Translations under genes and position numbers: made by a program
Source of the DNA: Breviolum minutum Mf 1.05b.01
Taxonomy: Eukaryota; Sar; Dinophyceae; Suessiales; Symbiodiniaceae
NCBI GenBank assembly: GCA_000507305.1
Contig: DF239934.1
Coordinates: 124,001-188,000 of the forward strand
DNA length: 64,000 nucleotides
Direction: 5' to 3'
In this document: one piece after another, positions 36,688 through 50,099 of the stretch
Position numbering within the stretch: position 1 is the stretch's first letter
How the letters are laid out: every line of letters starts with the position of its first letter
The notes under the pieces: generated by a model
Seen by the model: the letters and a program-made list of their open reading frames with translations, nothing else
Databases searched by the model: none
What the model was told of the DNA's origin: nothing

Positions 36688-37312
36688 TCACCTGTGCGAC
36701 CCAACAACTTGCTTGTGTTGGTGTCCATGTGCCACAAAAACCCACCAGGCCTTGATGAAGTAGTACGCACCACCAGCCAGGAGACCAGTAAAAATAAACT
36801 TCTTCCTAGAGGAATGGGAAGTTAAATCTGAAATGCTGGATCCAACGGATCCAACAATGTCATCCAATGTCAGGATGGGAAGGTGTGAAAACATTTCATT
36901 CTTCCATGGACTTTTTACAATTTAAAAAAAAACTTTCAGCCTGACCTGACTCACCTCAACTGTTCACAATTTTCTCCATTGCCAAGCCATCTTAGAAGGA
37001 CAATGGTGTAACCAGCAATCACATCCCTTTACAACGCCTGTGCCGGGAAATGAAGTTCCAAATTCGTTGGACCACCTGGCTTGCTACAAACAACACAAGT
37101 TCAAAAAAGTTCACAAACTCCCAGTTTTCCTGAAAGCAGAATTGAAAAGAGGTGATCAGGGAGTCGGGGTCGCAAATGCGGTTAAAGTTCTGCAAGTAAA
37201 AAACGGATCCAAGCAGGCAAATCACAAGAAAGATTGACCACGCCACATTTTTGGACATCTCCTCCGTCCGTATCCCTCCCTCAAAAAAAACACACCAGGT
37301 CGGCACCACCAT
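36688..37312 (-). CDS. candidate membrane-protein exons, unknown
   Basis: Two minus-strand readings each carry one likely membrane segment: 37190-37290 (EEMSKNVAWSIFLVICLLGS and on) continuing to 37019, and 36710-36894 (FSHLPILTLDDIVGSVGSSI, then KKFIFTGLLAGGAYYFIKAW). Both look like genuine protein. They could be neighbouring exons of one small membrane protein. Start and stop not located. Confidence 0.4.
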
Positions 37313-37569
37313 GGCCCTAGTCGCTCAGTGCGATTTCAAGACCTGGATGCCTGAATAGTTTCACCGGTGGCTTTGCATGGCAGCTGGTTGTCTTCGAGGG
37401 CAAGGCATTCCATTTCTTTTAAAAATCGTGAGTTCACAACAGTATCAATGCTGCTCCCAACATCTGCTCTCGCCTCTCCAATCACTCTTCAACGTATAAA
37501 AGCGTTCCACCCCCACCCCCTTGAGCAAAAGCTGGCCATGATTTAATGTTTTCCTTGCGCTCTCTTGAC

Positions 37570-37735
37570 GGGCACACGGGCTACATCACATATATATATA
37601 TATACAAATGTGTACTGTATATGTATATATGTATATCAGTGTATATATATACTATAATATTTCTTTTTTAAATTTTCATAAATATATATATATATGTATA
37701 TCAGAGAGAGAGAGAGAGAGAGAGATTAATCATTA
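37570..37735. repeat. AT-rich DNA with (TA)n and (GA)n microsatellites
   Basis: Contains several (ta)n runs and a pure (ga)n run at about 37704-37725. Separates the membrane-exon region from the CS-domain gene. No coding signal. Confidence 0.85.
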
Positions 37736-37989
37736 ATTATGTAGTTGTATCGTGGAACAAGTGCCAGGGTGACATGCAGTTGTCCCCTATCCATTGATGG
37801 ATCATGCCTACATTCAACACCTTTTCCATCCTTTTCGATATTCTCTTGCCACACCCACACCCATCCCCAATCAGCTGCGCTGGATTTCGTTGCTCGTAGT
37901 TTGCATAGTTTGCACGTCTTCCTCCGTCCCCTGGTGAACCTTTGCCAGGAAACTTTGGGCAAAACACCTGCCACCTGGCCCACCTTGGC

Positions 37990-39530
37990 TCACTTGGCCT
38001 CTGGCCATCCAGAGTCACGCCAAGGATCCTTGAAATCCTTGAAAGGGCCATTGAAATCAGCCCGGCGCTCCATTTGAGACGGACCCCTCTCTCTCCCAAC
38101 CTTTTTTTTGATGGGCTGACCCCTGACGCGATCAACTGCCACGAAGCTCACTCGTAGCCTTCGACCACCACAGCTCAAGCGCGCCTTGGCGCTGTGTGGG
38201 GCAACGGCGCGGGGAAGCACCAGCAACAGCCCGTGGCAGCCAGGTAGCAAACCAGGACACCCCGGTTGCATGGGTAACGAGAGGTCAAGTAGCCCAGGGC
38301 TCGCTGAAAGTTCCAGATCTTGAGCTGAAAGTGGACCAGGAAGATCCAACTGAATGATGACTTCTCCATCTTTCGGCAGTGGACAGGTCACTTCCACTTC
38401 GCCTGGAGGACAAGTTTCAAAACATGTGTCCAAGCCCTTCAGGATGGATGAACTCTTGCCCAGCGCCATCTCCAAAACACCCGGTCCACAATGCCCTTCC
38501 AAGACCTTCCGTGCATAACCAGCATAGCTGCTCAGCGGCAAACGAGCTCGAGAAGCAGACAAGAGAGCTTCCGTGGCCCACTTGGCATGGTAGGCATTGT
38601 GAGGAGCAAGCTCTTCCATAAACCAACAACACCTAAGCTTCAAGAAGTGCTCAAAAACTTCTGCCCTGGAGGAGCTGTAGTAAAAGCCACCGTGCAACTA
38701 GGAATGCTTACAAAGTCTTGTTTTCCTTCTGCGCATCACCTCCTATACTACCTATACATCTTTGACCCGACGCACGCATTCGCCTTTCTTTCAAGAGTCT
38801 CTATTAGGTGTTTCAGGAAACTTGAGGGAAGCTGAGCTACCGAAAGGTTCCCAAGTTCTGACAAAGACCTTCGTTTATTATCTGGTTAAGTGGCAAGGGC
38901 CTGACCTTTCCTTGCCAAGGAAACGCTTGGCCAAGAATAGAAGTGACTAATGAAGGTCCACCAAGGTCACACCTGGTAGATCCAACGAATGAACTATACA
39001 GTAATACATATTATCCAATCATATCCATACTCAACATGGCACCACTTCCCGGGCCCTACTAACAACCCTGGCACCGAGAATAGGCTGCAGCTGCTTCATG
39101 ATGCCGATCTAGGTCAGCAAAAATGGTGGCCACGGCCACTTGAACTGCGAGCACCAGGCCACCTGCACGGATGAACCCCTGGTGCACCTTTCTGTGATGG
39201 TGTCAGGGGTGAAATACATGCAGGCATGTGCATGCCATGACTTCAAATTAGACCTCAGAGTAGTTACAATACAAGGATCCTACAAAGATCCTGGATACCG
39301 GTGAGTACCGCGAACACAGATAAGAAAATATAAGAAATGCTTTGACAATCCATTGAAGACCTGGAATCCACACCAAGCGCCCAGCCTAGCAGCACACGTT
39401 CCAGTCCACATCCCACTCTTTCTGCAGCCAGCACTGCTTCAGTCACGGTCTTTCCCTTTCCGTCGCCCTCATACATCTCGCGGAGCTTGGACGCGACAAG
39501 CACGTGAGCATCGTCCAGAATGAGGTTGAA
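37990..39530 (-). CDS. CS/p23-like (PIH1-type) domain protein with helical upstream exons
   Basis: The main reading (37990-38697) contains a helical part (NAYHAKWATEALLSASRARL; GYARKVLEGHCGPGVLEMAL) followed by a beta-rich domain like the CS domain of PIH1/p23 proteins: EVIIQLDLPGPLSAQDLELS, GLLDLSLP, LPRAVAPHSAKARL and RRLRVSFVAV. Such proteins act as HSP90 co-factors, for example in dynein preassembly; that role is inferred. Two upstream readings look like exons of the same gene: 39340-39530 (LILDDAHVLVASKLREMYEG) and about 39075-39190 (ADLDRHHEAAAAYSR), the latter TPR-like. TPR plus CS also recalls SGT1, but the SGT1-specific tail is not seen. The 3' end (Lys/Arg-rich, near 38000-38090) is uncertain. 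Confidence 0.5.
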
Positions 39531-39774
39531 ATCCTGGTTTTGGTGATAAAATGGCAGGCTGTGCCCGGCATAGGCATGACCATTGAATCTTAGCTTGCAC
39601 CATCATGTAGATCCAATTGAGATGTCTGCCATGGTCCTAAGTCGCCTTTAAAATCTAGTTTCTTTACAAGTCCCCTTGTGAATGTAATTCCATCAACTTG
39701 AAGAGTGTGTATGGCACATCACAAGGTTGGGTTTTCAATTTTTGACTAGGACTTCAATGGAAATCATTCATCCC

Positions 39775-42447
39775 GGTGATCTAAAGTGCCCTGCCTCGAC
39801 AGTTTCTGAGTCATCGATCCGATCTAAGATCTTTTGCACCATATCCTGCTTTCATCAACCGATGCTTCAAAGGTCCCAATTGAGCCCCCTTTCCTTTCCA
39901 AGACTGAAAGTCGAGTCCGGGAAGGTCGAACGCTTATGTGGGCATCATTTACAGTATTCAATATCTCTATGTTTCACTATGCGCATAACATCACGGAATA
40001 CAGATACATAATGATACATGCGAATTTGCCAGATACACGGGTCAGCATCTCCCAGCGCCTCAGAGAAGAGGTAGTCTTCGAGAAGGATTCGGTCTCCAGT
40101 CAGTTCAAAGCCATAATGCTCTCTAATGTCTCTCCGCCGCTCACTAGCTGGCTGCAAGACCGAGATGTAACCATCCGTCACCTGCAAAAGGGACTAACAT
40201 GGGCAGACATGGTGACATGGACAGCCTGCAACTGAAGGCTTCTACCAGGGCCTTGCAGTTGAGAACTCAACAAAAGATCGAAAGGCACGCATGAGGAGCT
40301 CCATGACAACCATATTGGGACGTATCAAAACATCCCTTCCTAGTCTCCCAACCAAAAAACTGATGGCAAAGATTGACTGTGGATGACTTTGGCAAAACTG
40401 GACAACAAGTACCAAGGAAAACATCCTCAACCATCATCAATCTCTTCACTCCTGGCCTCCTCTCCTTGCTTGATGTCCCGGGCAGCACGTACAAACATCA
40501 TGTCTCCCAGAAAAATGCGTGCGGCATTAGGACGACAGGAATGGTTCACCAAGGAAGCCAGCAAAAAAATACCCGACAAAGTCCTGAGCTTCAAGGGGGG
40601 GGATAGTGACTGGCGTGGTGCACATTGGTGCACCTTTGGTTTTGGTGAGGCCTTGGCAGCTTACCAGTGTGCAAAAGACGGAAAAAATCTGTTTAAAATA
40701 GTTTAAAGCAAAAGCAGCAATGAATCATTTAGAGAATTTCTGTATATCCTTGGCAAAATAAGAAAAGTTGATATCAGTCTGACTACATCTTCTATGTTCT
40801 TCTATCTAATTTAGCATTGAAGACTTCTCCTGGTTTGTGCCGAGAGGCTTGCCAGATTTCTTACCACATAACTCTGAAGTGTCCAATTGATGAGCATTGG
40901 CTGACAGAATGGCCTGCACCTCCTTCATCCTTAGCGGCTATGACTGGAATGCTGTGGGATGGAAAGCCTCCCTGGTATGCCCAAGTCAAATGTGATGTAA
41001 ACCTATTCAACCAAGTTGGAGGAGGGATTTGTCCATGTGCTGTGGATCCAGCTCAACATAATAATTTAATGAAATACTTTTCTTTAATTCAGATGAGGAA
41101 ATAAACAAACCATGTCTACCAACAAAGTATAACAAAGTAACAAACTCTTAAATAATGATATTTTCTGCGCACGTGAGCTTTTAGTGTCACATGCTACCAA
41201 TCTGACGCCACGACTGCACCAGAGCGTCTTCACCTCTCTACGGGGTGCACTACTTGAAGCACCCAGGACACGTCCTTGATTTCCAGTGCGCAGCTGTGGC
41301 AGATCACTTGGTGTATGCTGACCATCGCACAGGAGAAAGAATGCCTCAAAGTCCTCCCCAGGCAACAGGACTGAAGCATCTATGGTTGTGCTGTTGCTGG
41401 TCTGTATTGTTACTATTATAAGATCATCCACCAAACCTTGACCCAAAATGATACAAAATGAACATCCCCACATTCCCTGCCTCGGTATCACAATTGCGAA
41501 GTCGTTCACAGGTAGCCTGGCAGAATACTGGAACACGTAAACCCAGTGGAGCCAGTGGCATCTCTGAATGATCCAAAAATTGGGAACTATGGATGGATTG
41601 AGAAGATGAATCTGAAATTGAAGATCCACCTGAGCCGATTCAAAAACACTGAGCTGTTTGAAAGACCTGCTGCATCCTGCCACTATGCGCCTCGGCCAGT
41701 CTGTGTACTTCTGCAATGGCCAGGGCCTTGCAAGCAAACAGCAATTCACCTGTGGCGACAAGTTGCAGGAAGACTCGGTAAGACTGATGTCCTGTTCCGC
41801 GTCAATGTCAATCAAGGGCTTCCCATTAGGTACACGTATATTATCATGTATTTATACCCGACATATATCAAAAGAAACAAATAGTTAGAAACACTTTACA
41901 GAAATCATCCAAAATCCCACTCTCCCAAGACAACATGGACAGCAAAATAGCAAATCTGCGCCAAATGTTCAACATTATCCTGATGACACCCCCACCTCGA
42001 TGTACATCACGTTGTACCAAGACCCCACGACCTTTACCTGGGACGTTGGCCACAATGAGAGGCCCTATAAAATCCTCCACCGGTGCAGCATCGCCCAGAT
42101 TCAAGGCGAGGAGCCTCGGAGAGAAAACCACATGTTGCAGGAATCATCTTGTCGAAGTTTGAAAGTTGAAAATCAATGGTGAAAATCATTATATAAAATC
42201 GATGAGAAATGAGGAGAATAGGCTTTTTCAAAGTGTTTTAAGAAAAAATGCCGAGTTGGTGAGTGGTGATGTGACGCCTTGGTTCAATTTCGGAAATCGA
42301 TGGAAAGTCCGATGGTTCCCAAGATCATCGGTGTGGGGAGGGCATGGGAGGGCCGTTCTGGGCGAACCCAGCCACCGAGGATTGCCTTCTGCCAAGCTGC
42401 TGTTTGAAATCGTAGTTGGGAGGTTTCAAATCGGCAGGGCTTTCCAT
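39775..42447 (-). CDS. SET-domain protein (SMYD-like lysine methyltransferase)
   Basis: Predicted protein-lysine methyltransferase. Exon 1 (42386-42447, Met at 42447) begins MESPADLKPPNYDFKQQLG. Exon 2 (41996-42114) carries the SET start: FIGPLIVANVPGKGRGVLVQ. Exon 3 (41667-41749) reads GELLFACKALAIAEVHRL. An exon near 41240-41385 reads LPGEDFEAFFLLCDGQHTP. The exon about 40457-40583 has the SET signature ASLVNHSCRPNAARIFLGD followed by RAARDIKQGEE. The exon starting 40181 continues VTDGYISVLQPASERRRDIR then EHYGFELTGDR, the post-SET region. A helical exon near 39780-39845 (VQKILDRIDDSETVEAG) is probably C-terminal. Intron 1 has a GC donor (AGAAG|GCAATC) joined to AG|GCTCC; the intron after GEE also has a GC donor (GAG|GCCAGG). 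The exon between 40590 and 41230 is not resolved. Confidence 0.78.
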
Positions 42448-42649
42448 GGCGCCCAGGGTGTAGACGTAACATATCACAATTGGATACAATTGGCTTAAAT
42501 TAAGTGAGCCAGCAATGCAACAGGGGGAGAAAACAGCGCCACGGAAAAAAAATGCAGCAGAAATCACAATGTCAACTCTTTCAAGTCTTTAATGGATGAC
42601 CACCAATCAACAGTTCAACACTCCACTCAGACCTGCCACCATCTGCCAC

Positions 42650-43864
42650 CCCATCCCCACTGTGCTACTGAACTTCAAATCGTTCAGCTGCAAAGAGAAG
42701 CAATTGCCTTGCACCAGGCCTCACCTTGGCCAACATGTGAAGGAAATGACCAACATGGAAATGAAGTTTTCATATCTGAGCTCCAGGCAAAGACCTTTGC
42801 CTTGAGAATAGCCTGCTCAGCCAACAGCATTTTGCATGTTCCCCTACCATGTTTTCTGACATCACCTATGAGCCTGTGAGCATTTGAGAAAACACTCTTA
42901 AATGAAATAACCCATAGACTTCCTACGGATATTCCGGACAGAAGGGGACGCAACGTGACTTCAAAACGTGTTGTCGACGGCAGCCTTCGGCTCTCCGTTC
43001 TCCAACTCCAAATGAATGTCAGGGTGCGCCCTGCAAAGCGAAAGGTTTGGCACCCACCACAACATGAACAAGTGCACAAATGGACACAAATGGAAGATTA
43101 CAATGATCACATATGATCACCAACCTCTCTGCTGGGTCAATTTCAACAACATGGTATGCTGTATGCTGTACCGCAACTTAGAATCATAGCACACCCAGGG
43201 ACCCCGACGCAGGTGGTGCGACTGGTTGACAATGGCAGTGAACCAGGGTCTCCTAGGTTGTTCAAAGCTCTCGGCATGAGGCCACAAAAACTACAGATAT
43301 GACCTTATAGACATGCGATGTGATGGGACATGATGCACACAGGCACACAGCTATCACTGGAATTTCTCTAGCACTAGTGCGACCAGAAATTCTCCCAGGT
43401 TGAAAGCGCAGGGTGATTGCATGGTGTGGGTCCTCCTGTTTCATGAGGCATGATGATGCGTCGCGAAGTGATACCCCCCAAACAGCTACAACCCAAGTCA
43501 TGCCAAGGCACATCCAGGTCCAAAACCAGCGTGCGGCGACCCTGATGTTCCTGTCCAGGATAATGGGACATCCTCGCCTTCATCATCACTGGTGGTCTCT
43601 GTTACAAGCTTTACCAATATCCTAATTGGGTGACTGGATGATGCCCCATGGCAACCATCACCCGTTCCCCCAAGGTTCCCTTACCGGTTTCTGTCGTGGA
43701 AGCAGCACCGGCTGCCGTGCCGCAGAAACGTCTGGAACGATCTCACAGGGATTGAGCAGCACCAAGAAGTCCAAGGCAGCCTCGTTGGCGCAACATTTGC
43801 ACCCATGAATGTTGATGGAAGAAATCCCGCATCTTGGATGCATAAATTGGATGTATAAAATCAT
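42650..43864 (-). CDS. candidate exons, one like the start of a NIF-type phosphatase
   Basis: The minus-strand reading 43524-43589 ends RRTLVLDLD followed by a GT, matching the strand and first aspartates of FCP1/NIF phosphatases (LVLDLDxTL), but the expected continuation was not found. Nearby minus readings at 43670-43800 (FLVLLNPCEIVPDVSAARQP) and 42970-43035 (HPDIHLELENGEPKAAVDN) are protein-like. They may be exons of one gene. The phosphatase suggestion rests on nine residues and is weak. Confidence 0.28.
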
Positions 43865-43869
43865 GAGCT

Positions 43870-45480
43870 ACTCATGAACTGGTGCAGGATGTCTTCCATG
43901 AAGAAGATCAATGGAATTCAAGAGCGCGTTCGGTGTTCCATTCGCCCAAGGTATCTATGCATGGTATATACGGTATAAGCATATATGTAGACTTTCACTG
44001 GTTCCTTTCTCGAGCCAATCAGTTGGACCACGTTCAAATTACACAGCACCTTCTTGGGATTTTCATATATTTCATGAGGTGCCAGGCTCTTGCTTGCTGT
44101 GGCAAGCGCTGTATATCCACATCCTGACATGCACGAAGCATGAAGTTTCCCCTACACTAATCCTGAGTTTTTGCTGGACTTTGCCCATCAAGCGATGTAT
44201 GAACAAACATATTATATGTGGTATGCATGCATCCATCCATTTACTTTAGATTGCATTGCGTTGCAGAAAAAAACATTCCATTAATACATAGTATGAATTA
44301 ACTGACTAGCATCAAATGCTATCCAATAGCATCTCTGTGCATGTCATTCATAAATACAAATAATTAGCCGCACATCTTACATTGCCTATCATTGTCTCAT
44401 ATCATTTCACACCCCTGATGGCCAATCCACAACATGTGACGCTCGCAACCGCAGCTTCGAAGTTTTGGGTCCAAAAGCAGCATGTCGTTTCCCTTTCCGA
44501 GAAACTGTTTGGCACGATCCTCTAAAATAACTTAGATGACAAAATACAAACAAGACCCTCTGAGAAATGAACATGTCCAGATTGATGATACATCAAACCT
44601 CTCCATCCGCAGCATCTACAACTCATAGATCCATTGAATCATTGAATACGTGTGCCACCTTTATCACGGACAGTTCCGGCGCCAGCCTTCAGGGACAACC
44701 TGGGCATGGCCACCTGGGATCTTATCAACCCTGGAGATCGGCTTTGAGTTTGCCACAAAAGGAAAACACCAGGTCTTACTCAATATACCCTCGGTATACC
44801 GGAAGTGTTTCATGTGCAATATTACGGTATCATATCTGCACATGTACATATGTGACTGTGGATATCTGTATTGCGATATGTGTGTAAGTATGTATCTACG
44901 CGTCGACGCGTAAGTGCGAAGAAATGGAAACAGGATGAAATGTGCAGATACGTGCATGGTTTTAGATATGTATTGATTATTGGATGTATATTTAGCGCTT
45001 AAGGCTTCTTGTGTATATGCGCGCTGGGGGGAGAAGGTCAAATCTTCCAGCATTTATCACTATAGGTTGTTTATGACCACCCCTAAAGGACCTCTTCCAA
45101 TCCTTGACTCAACTGATAGAAATAAGTGCTCATGGTTGTCAGCTGCACTGGGTGTCAACACCGAAAAATCACGCAAGGCTTCCACTGGCGTTTCGTCATG
45201 CACGGGGATGTCCTCTCGGTCTCAGCGACATGATCCGAGTCGCTCAAAGGCACTGTGGCACCAGGACCAAGAAAGGCCTTTGATCTCAAATCTGGTGAAA
45301 TATGGAAATGAAACCAGCTAGGTCCACCCGAAATACCCAGTCCTCCTCTGGGCAAACGGCCCAAATGTCATCACCTGAGTCAAAAGCCATCCAAAAGACA
45401 CAAAGGCCATGCCATTCTATTCTTACAACCTTCTCACAGTCTTCCCAAAGGCAAGGATATAAAAGAGGTATATCAAAAAT
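43870..45480. other. no supported gene
   Basis: Only short overlapping frames. A minus reading at 45290-45450 (DCEKVVRIEWHGLCVFWMAF) is mildly protein-like. Otherwise AT-rich with no recognisable motif. Confidence 0.45.
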
Positions 45481-45779
45481 GTGATATTTTTTTGGACCAA
45501 CAATCAACTGCACTTGTCACCTTTGACATTCACTCCTCTCGCGATTTTCAGCAGCTTCGAGTGGATCTCTGTGGACTGTCCCTATGGCCTCCTATGGCCT
45601 TTCCAATTCACCTCTGTGAGGTGCAGGATAGACACTGTGCCGGTGTCAGCCCCGTGCCGGTGTCTGCGGTCAGGTGGCCTGTGGTGTCACTGTGTGTAAA
45701 TCCCTTGTGCCCTCTGCTGAATTTGATTCTATTACATAATATATATATATATATATCAACCTGTGAGGGGGTGAACGAA

Positions 45780-46340
45780 AGCCAGCTTTACCAGACACCT
45801 TTTAAACCAGGCACCTTTTACACCAGACACCTTTTACACCCGACACCTTTTACACCAGAGAACTTTTTCACTAAACACATTTTACAACAGGCACCTTTTA
45901 CACCAAACACCTTGTACACCAGACACCTTTTATACCAGGCACATCTTCACCANNNNNNNNNNNNNNNNNNNNNNNNNNNNNNNNNNNNNNNNNNNNNNNN
46001 NNNNNNNNNNNNNNNNNNNNNNNNNNNNNNNNNNNNNNNNNNNNNNNNNNNNNNNNNNNNNNAGACACCTTTTACACCAACCAGCTTTTACACGAGACAC
46101 CTTTTACACCAACCAGCTTTTACACCAGACACCTTTTACAATCTTTCACACAAGACACCCTTTACACCAGACACCTTTGACAAGAGGCAACTTTTTACAC
46201 CACAAATCCTTTTACACCAGACACCTTTTACACCAGACGCCTTTTACACCAAACACCCTTTACATTTACCGACTTTTACACCACACCTTTCACACCAAAC
46301 ACCTTTTACATCAAGCACCTTTTACACTACCCCAGGCAGG
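45780..46340. repeat. 16-bp minisatellite around an assembly gap
   Basis: Tandem copies of a 16-base unit (cagacaccttttacac, with variants) from about 45790 to 46335, interrupted by the N run 45953-46062. Because 16 is not a multiple of 3, three units give a 16-residue reading, which creates a spurious long frame rich in Thr/Pro/Phe on the plus strand. I do not regard it as coding. Confidence 0.92.
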
Positions 46341-46344
46341 CAGA

Positions 46345-47650
46345 CCAGGGTGGATTCGAGCCTCTGACCCCAACGCACCGTACCAAAATTGCCTAGTGGT
46401 ACAAACGGCTGCCAGACACTCAAAACCGGCACCCTAAACACCTTCTATTTCTGCCAAAAAAGGCCCCTGTGTCAACCACCCCCCTCCCCCACACCCCCTC
46501 CTTATTCTCACTTCGTTCGCAAGGTGAAACTACGCCTAGCCTACCGGCTGGCTTTCGTAATATCTCATGTAGTTGATTCATGTTTGCTAGTTCAGGTAGC
46601 TAGCTGGCAGTTTGCAAGGTGCTCTTCCATGGCCCCATTCCATCTGAGCAAAGACTTGACTCTGACCAGATTCAGAATCTTTAGGCGGCAACCCTTTACT
46701 CCCGCAAGCTCCAACACGATGCAGGGCTACACGCAGAGGATAGGTTGCCACATGTCTCAAAACGGGCAGCCTTCCAACTAAAATTTTTGGGCAGGGCAGG
46801 CGTAAACAGAGGCGTCATCATTTGCACTTATTCTCTCCTTCAGTTTTGGCCTTTTGCGTTGCAACACATGGTCAGCTGGGCTTCTTAAAAAGCTTTTTTC
46901 ACAAAATTTTGCCCCTTGCCAAAGTGCTGGGATCTTTGTAAATCTACTGTAACTCACATTGGTTTCTGCAAAGCAAACACACAAACAGACTTCTGCTTGC
47001 GTTAGTCCATGATGGAATCATGTTTCAGTTTCCCCAACCTCTTTGGAAACGCCTGCGCTCATGGTCCAACATCTTCAACCAGAAAATGGAATCACCTTTT
47101 GCCCGAAATCGCAATCTTGCTGGTTGAGTTCCAGCTGTTGGCATTCCTAGAGACCTTTCGATGGTCACAGGTCTTGTATCTCACTTCTCTTACATGTTGA
47201 AACGCTCTTGCAACAAGACAGAGCGTGGCATGTCACACCTTTGCCAAGCTCTAACTATCTTCGTGCCAAAACACGAGGGAATTGAGTGTACTCAAACTCT
47301 GCCTATCTTGCTGTTCAGCACCAACTTGAGCTTTGAGCTTGGCGGAATACGAGACTGCTGGGTTCGCCATGCGAAAATCTTTGCCAAAAATCTCAGAAAT
47401 AGATCGAACATTGTGTCCTACCATGTGACCTTTGCAAACAGAAACAGTCAAAGATATTCAGACCAATCCTTCTGGTCCGATCTTATGGCTTCCACCCCTA
47501 GCGATCCAATCTCCACATCATTGACCCATGAATGAATCTTCCTTGGGCCACCAACACATCCCAGTTTCAGAAAAAAATACCTAATTGATCCTAATTGACT
47601 CTCTCCCCAATGAATCACCATCTTCAAGAAAAACTCCTAGCTGACAGGGC
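46345..47650. other. no supported gene
   Basis: Short frames on both strands without recognisable motifs. Looks intergenic or intronic. Confidence 0.45.
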
Positions 47651-47654
47651 TCAA

Positions 47655-49250
47655 AAAAAATATTCTCCCTGGCGAGGCCTCTTTTTCACTGGCCCAAATT
47701 TCATCCAGCTGTTTCTTGTTGGGTGGAAAGATTGCAGGAAAACATCAGCAAAACTGGGATAAGTTGGAACAGACTATGTCAGCCAATGCCAATGATGCGG
47801 ATCCAGCTGGTCCAATCACCTGAGGCATAGCATGCCGTTTCAGTGATGCATCACGGTGGATTTGAATGATTCTGAGCACCCGAGCCTGGCACCCAAGTGG
47901 TCGTACCCTGGCAAGCAGCTCTCGAGTTTAGCATCGATAAAAACATATAAAAACAAAGGTCAATCGGTCCATCGATATCAAATTTCAATGGATATCAATA
48001 GGTATCAGAAGATTCTATGCAAACAAGCTTTCTTGGAAAATGATGCACATCAAAAACAATGTGGATCTATGTGGCTTACAGATTTTTGACACCATGGTGC
48101 AAGCATTTTGTCTTCATCTTTGTTTTTTCGACCACCCTGCCTGAAGATTGTCGGGGAGGATTCGTCCATATATTCCTTGGCTTCGTACAATCCAGTTTTT
48201 TCATCAAGAACCGTATATTGAATCAAAACGTGATCAAACATGGAAAAAGCTCCTAGTTTGTCCGAATTCGTGTGTAAACAGGGCCACTCCCTACGTTCAA
48301 TTTAGGGGTGAAGTTCTCCTGTGGGGTAGCCCCTTCTCCTGCGCACGGATTGTTCATACAAATGGCGAATTCACTTTGGGGGCGATTTGTCGACGGGCTC
48401 ACCCTCTCACACTTCCTTTCAACTTTCAGTCTTATACTGTAGGTCTGCGTGGGTTAACTCTCATGTAATCACATAAATGTGTATTGGTGCGTACGCTACT
48501 CACATATCCCGGTGTGTGTCTCTACATGAAACAGGCACGTTGAACAACACCACCCCAACAGCCATCCAGGAACCCGATCCTTCAAACAAGAACCCCCAAA
48601 CACACAAGGTCACTAGTCACAACAGAAGGCATGATGCCAAGGCTGAGGAACAATTCAAACATCATGAAACAAAAAAAAAAAGGTGTTGACACAGTTGACA
48701 CCATGGTTCTGGGTCACCGGCGATCCCCACAGCTCTGGTCCCGGCAGTGTTTCCAATGCCTGCTGCTGTAAGAACTGTTGCAGCATTTGCCGGTCCAATT
48801 GGCCACCTGCGCCAGAACAATCAAAGCTGATCAAAGCATGACACAACTCCAGCTCTGGTTGCATGGATGGAACCAGGAACAGCTTGAAGGAAAATCACCT
48901 TCATAATCACATTGTTTCGATCATCACTGTTAATAAATGCATCACATATGACATGTTGCACATGATCTTTCTATATACTGCACATGCACTTATGCAGAAA
49001 CAAGATCAGGATCTGTAAAGTAACGAGGCATCCAACCCCACTGTCCTGGACCACTGTTTCCGTGCCTAATGGTTGTGTAAAGGATGAAGCCGCCGGCACT
49101 CGGTTTCTCAAAAGCTGTGAAAAATTGGGGTTGGGGGCCGGAGGCATAGGCACGTTTCACATCTAGTTTCTGTGATGAGTTTGCCAGAATGCACGGGCAC
49201 ATCACAAATACAGATGCATGGTAAGTAAAATCAGACGTACACAAAACATA
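47655..49250 (-). CDS. candidate exons, unknown
   Basis: Three minus-strand readings look like exons: 48995-49150 (FEKPSAGGFILYTTIRHGNS, then GQWGWMPRYFTDPDL), 48690-48870 (LCHALISFDCSGAGGQLDRQ, then MLQQFLQQQALETLPGPEL) and 47665-47735 (NKKQLDEIWASEKEASPG). They are in the same order and strand and could form one gene. No family is recognised; the middle one is helical and Gln-rich. Confidence 0.38.
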
Positions 49251-49299
49251 GATGCGTTGATCAAACATTGATAGCGAACAGCGACTGAAAGATGAATAG

Positions 49300-49315
49300 A
49301 TAATTTGATAGATAA

Positions 49316-49357
<42 letters not shown>

Positions 49358-49640
49358 AGATAGATAGATGGATAGATAGATGGATAGATTGATAGATAGA
49401 TAGTTAGATAGATAGATGCATAGATAGATGGGTAGATAGATGGGTTTGATTAGATTAGATTAGTTTAGATTAGTTTCGTTTAGATTAGATAGATAGATGG
49501 ATAGATAGATGGATAGATAGATGGGTAGATAGATGGGTAGATAGATGGGTTAGATTAGATTAGATTAGATTAGATTAGATTAGATTAGTTTAGACTAGTT
49601 TAGTTTAGATTAGATATATAGAGAGATGAATAGATAGATG
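49300..49640. repeat. GATT/GATA tetra- and pentanucleotide microsatellite
   Basis: Starts with pure (gatt)n near 49318-49355, then gata/gatg mixtures and a pentanucleotide run (gatta)n at about 49548-49590. A smaller gata tract occurs at 54565-54660. Confidence 0.93.
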
Positions 49641-50099
49641 GGTAGATAGACAGACAGACACATTTAGAGAAAACAAACCAATGAAAGAACAAATGAATGA
49701 GGGAAAAAACCGAAAGGAATACACCAGAAATATAGATGTGAGCAGGGCCGAACAAGTATATGCAAATATATTACACTTGAACCTTTGCATTATTGTGAAA
49801 ATGGATGCAAAGAATCAAAGGATACTTTGATAGACTATCATGTCTCATATATATATGCCATCATGCACACCGCATACTCTGCTGGATTCATGGCGGGGAT
49901 TGAAGTGGCTGCAACCCTCTACCGTAGCAAACTGTTTGCTCAACTTTAAGTATTAGTATATATCTTTAATTAAGATCTTCATCATGTTGTTATGTTCATT
50001 CCACATAACGACCCCCTAACACTTATGTGCTCCAAGCAACTGTGCAAAGAGGGCAGGCTCATTGGAGGTGGAAATAAATAGTTTGAGGTCGACTGCATC

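Noticed and set aside
41084..41815. 243-codon minus-strand open frame
   Set aside because: It overlaps two SET-gene exons but partly in the wrong frame and reads through introns; the SET exons with fixed splice sites explain the locus better.
45492..46437. Plus-strand Thr/Pro/Phe-rich frames across the minisatellite
   Set aside because: They arise from the 16-bp tandem repeat and cross an assembly gap; no start context or flanking coding signal.
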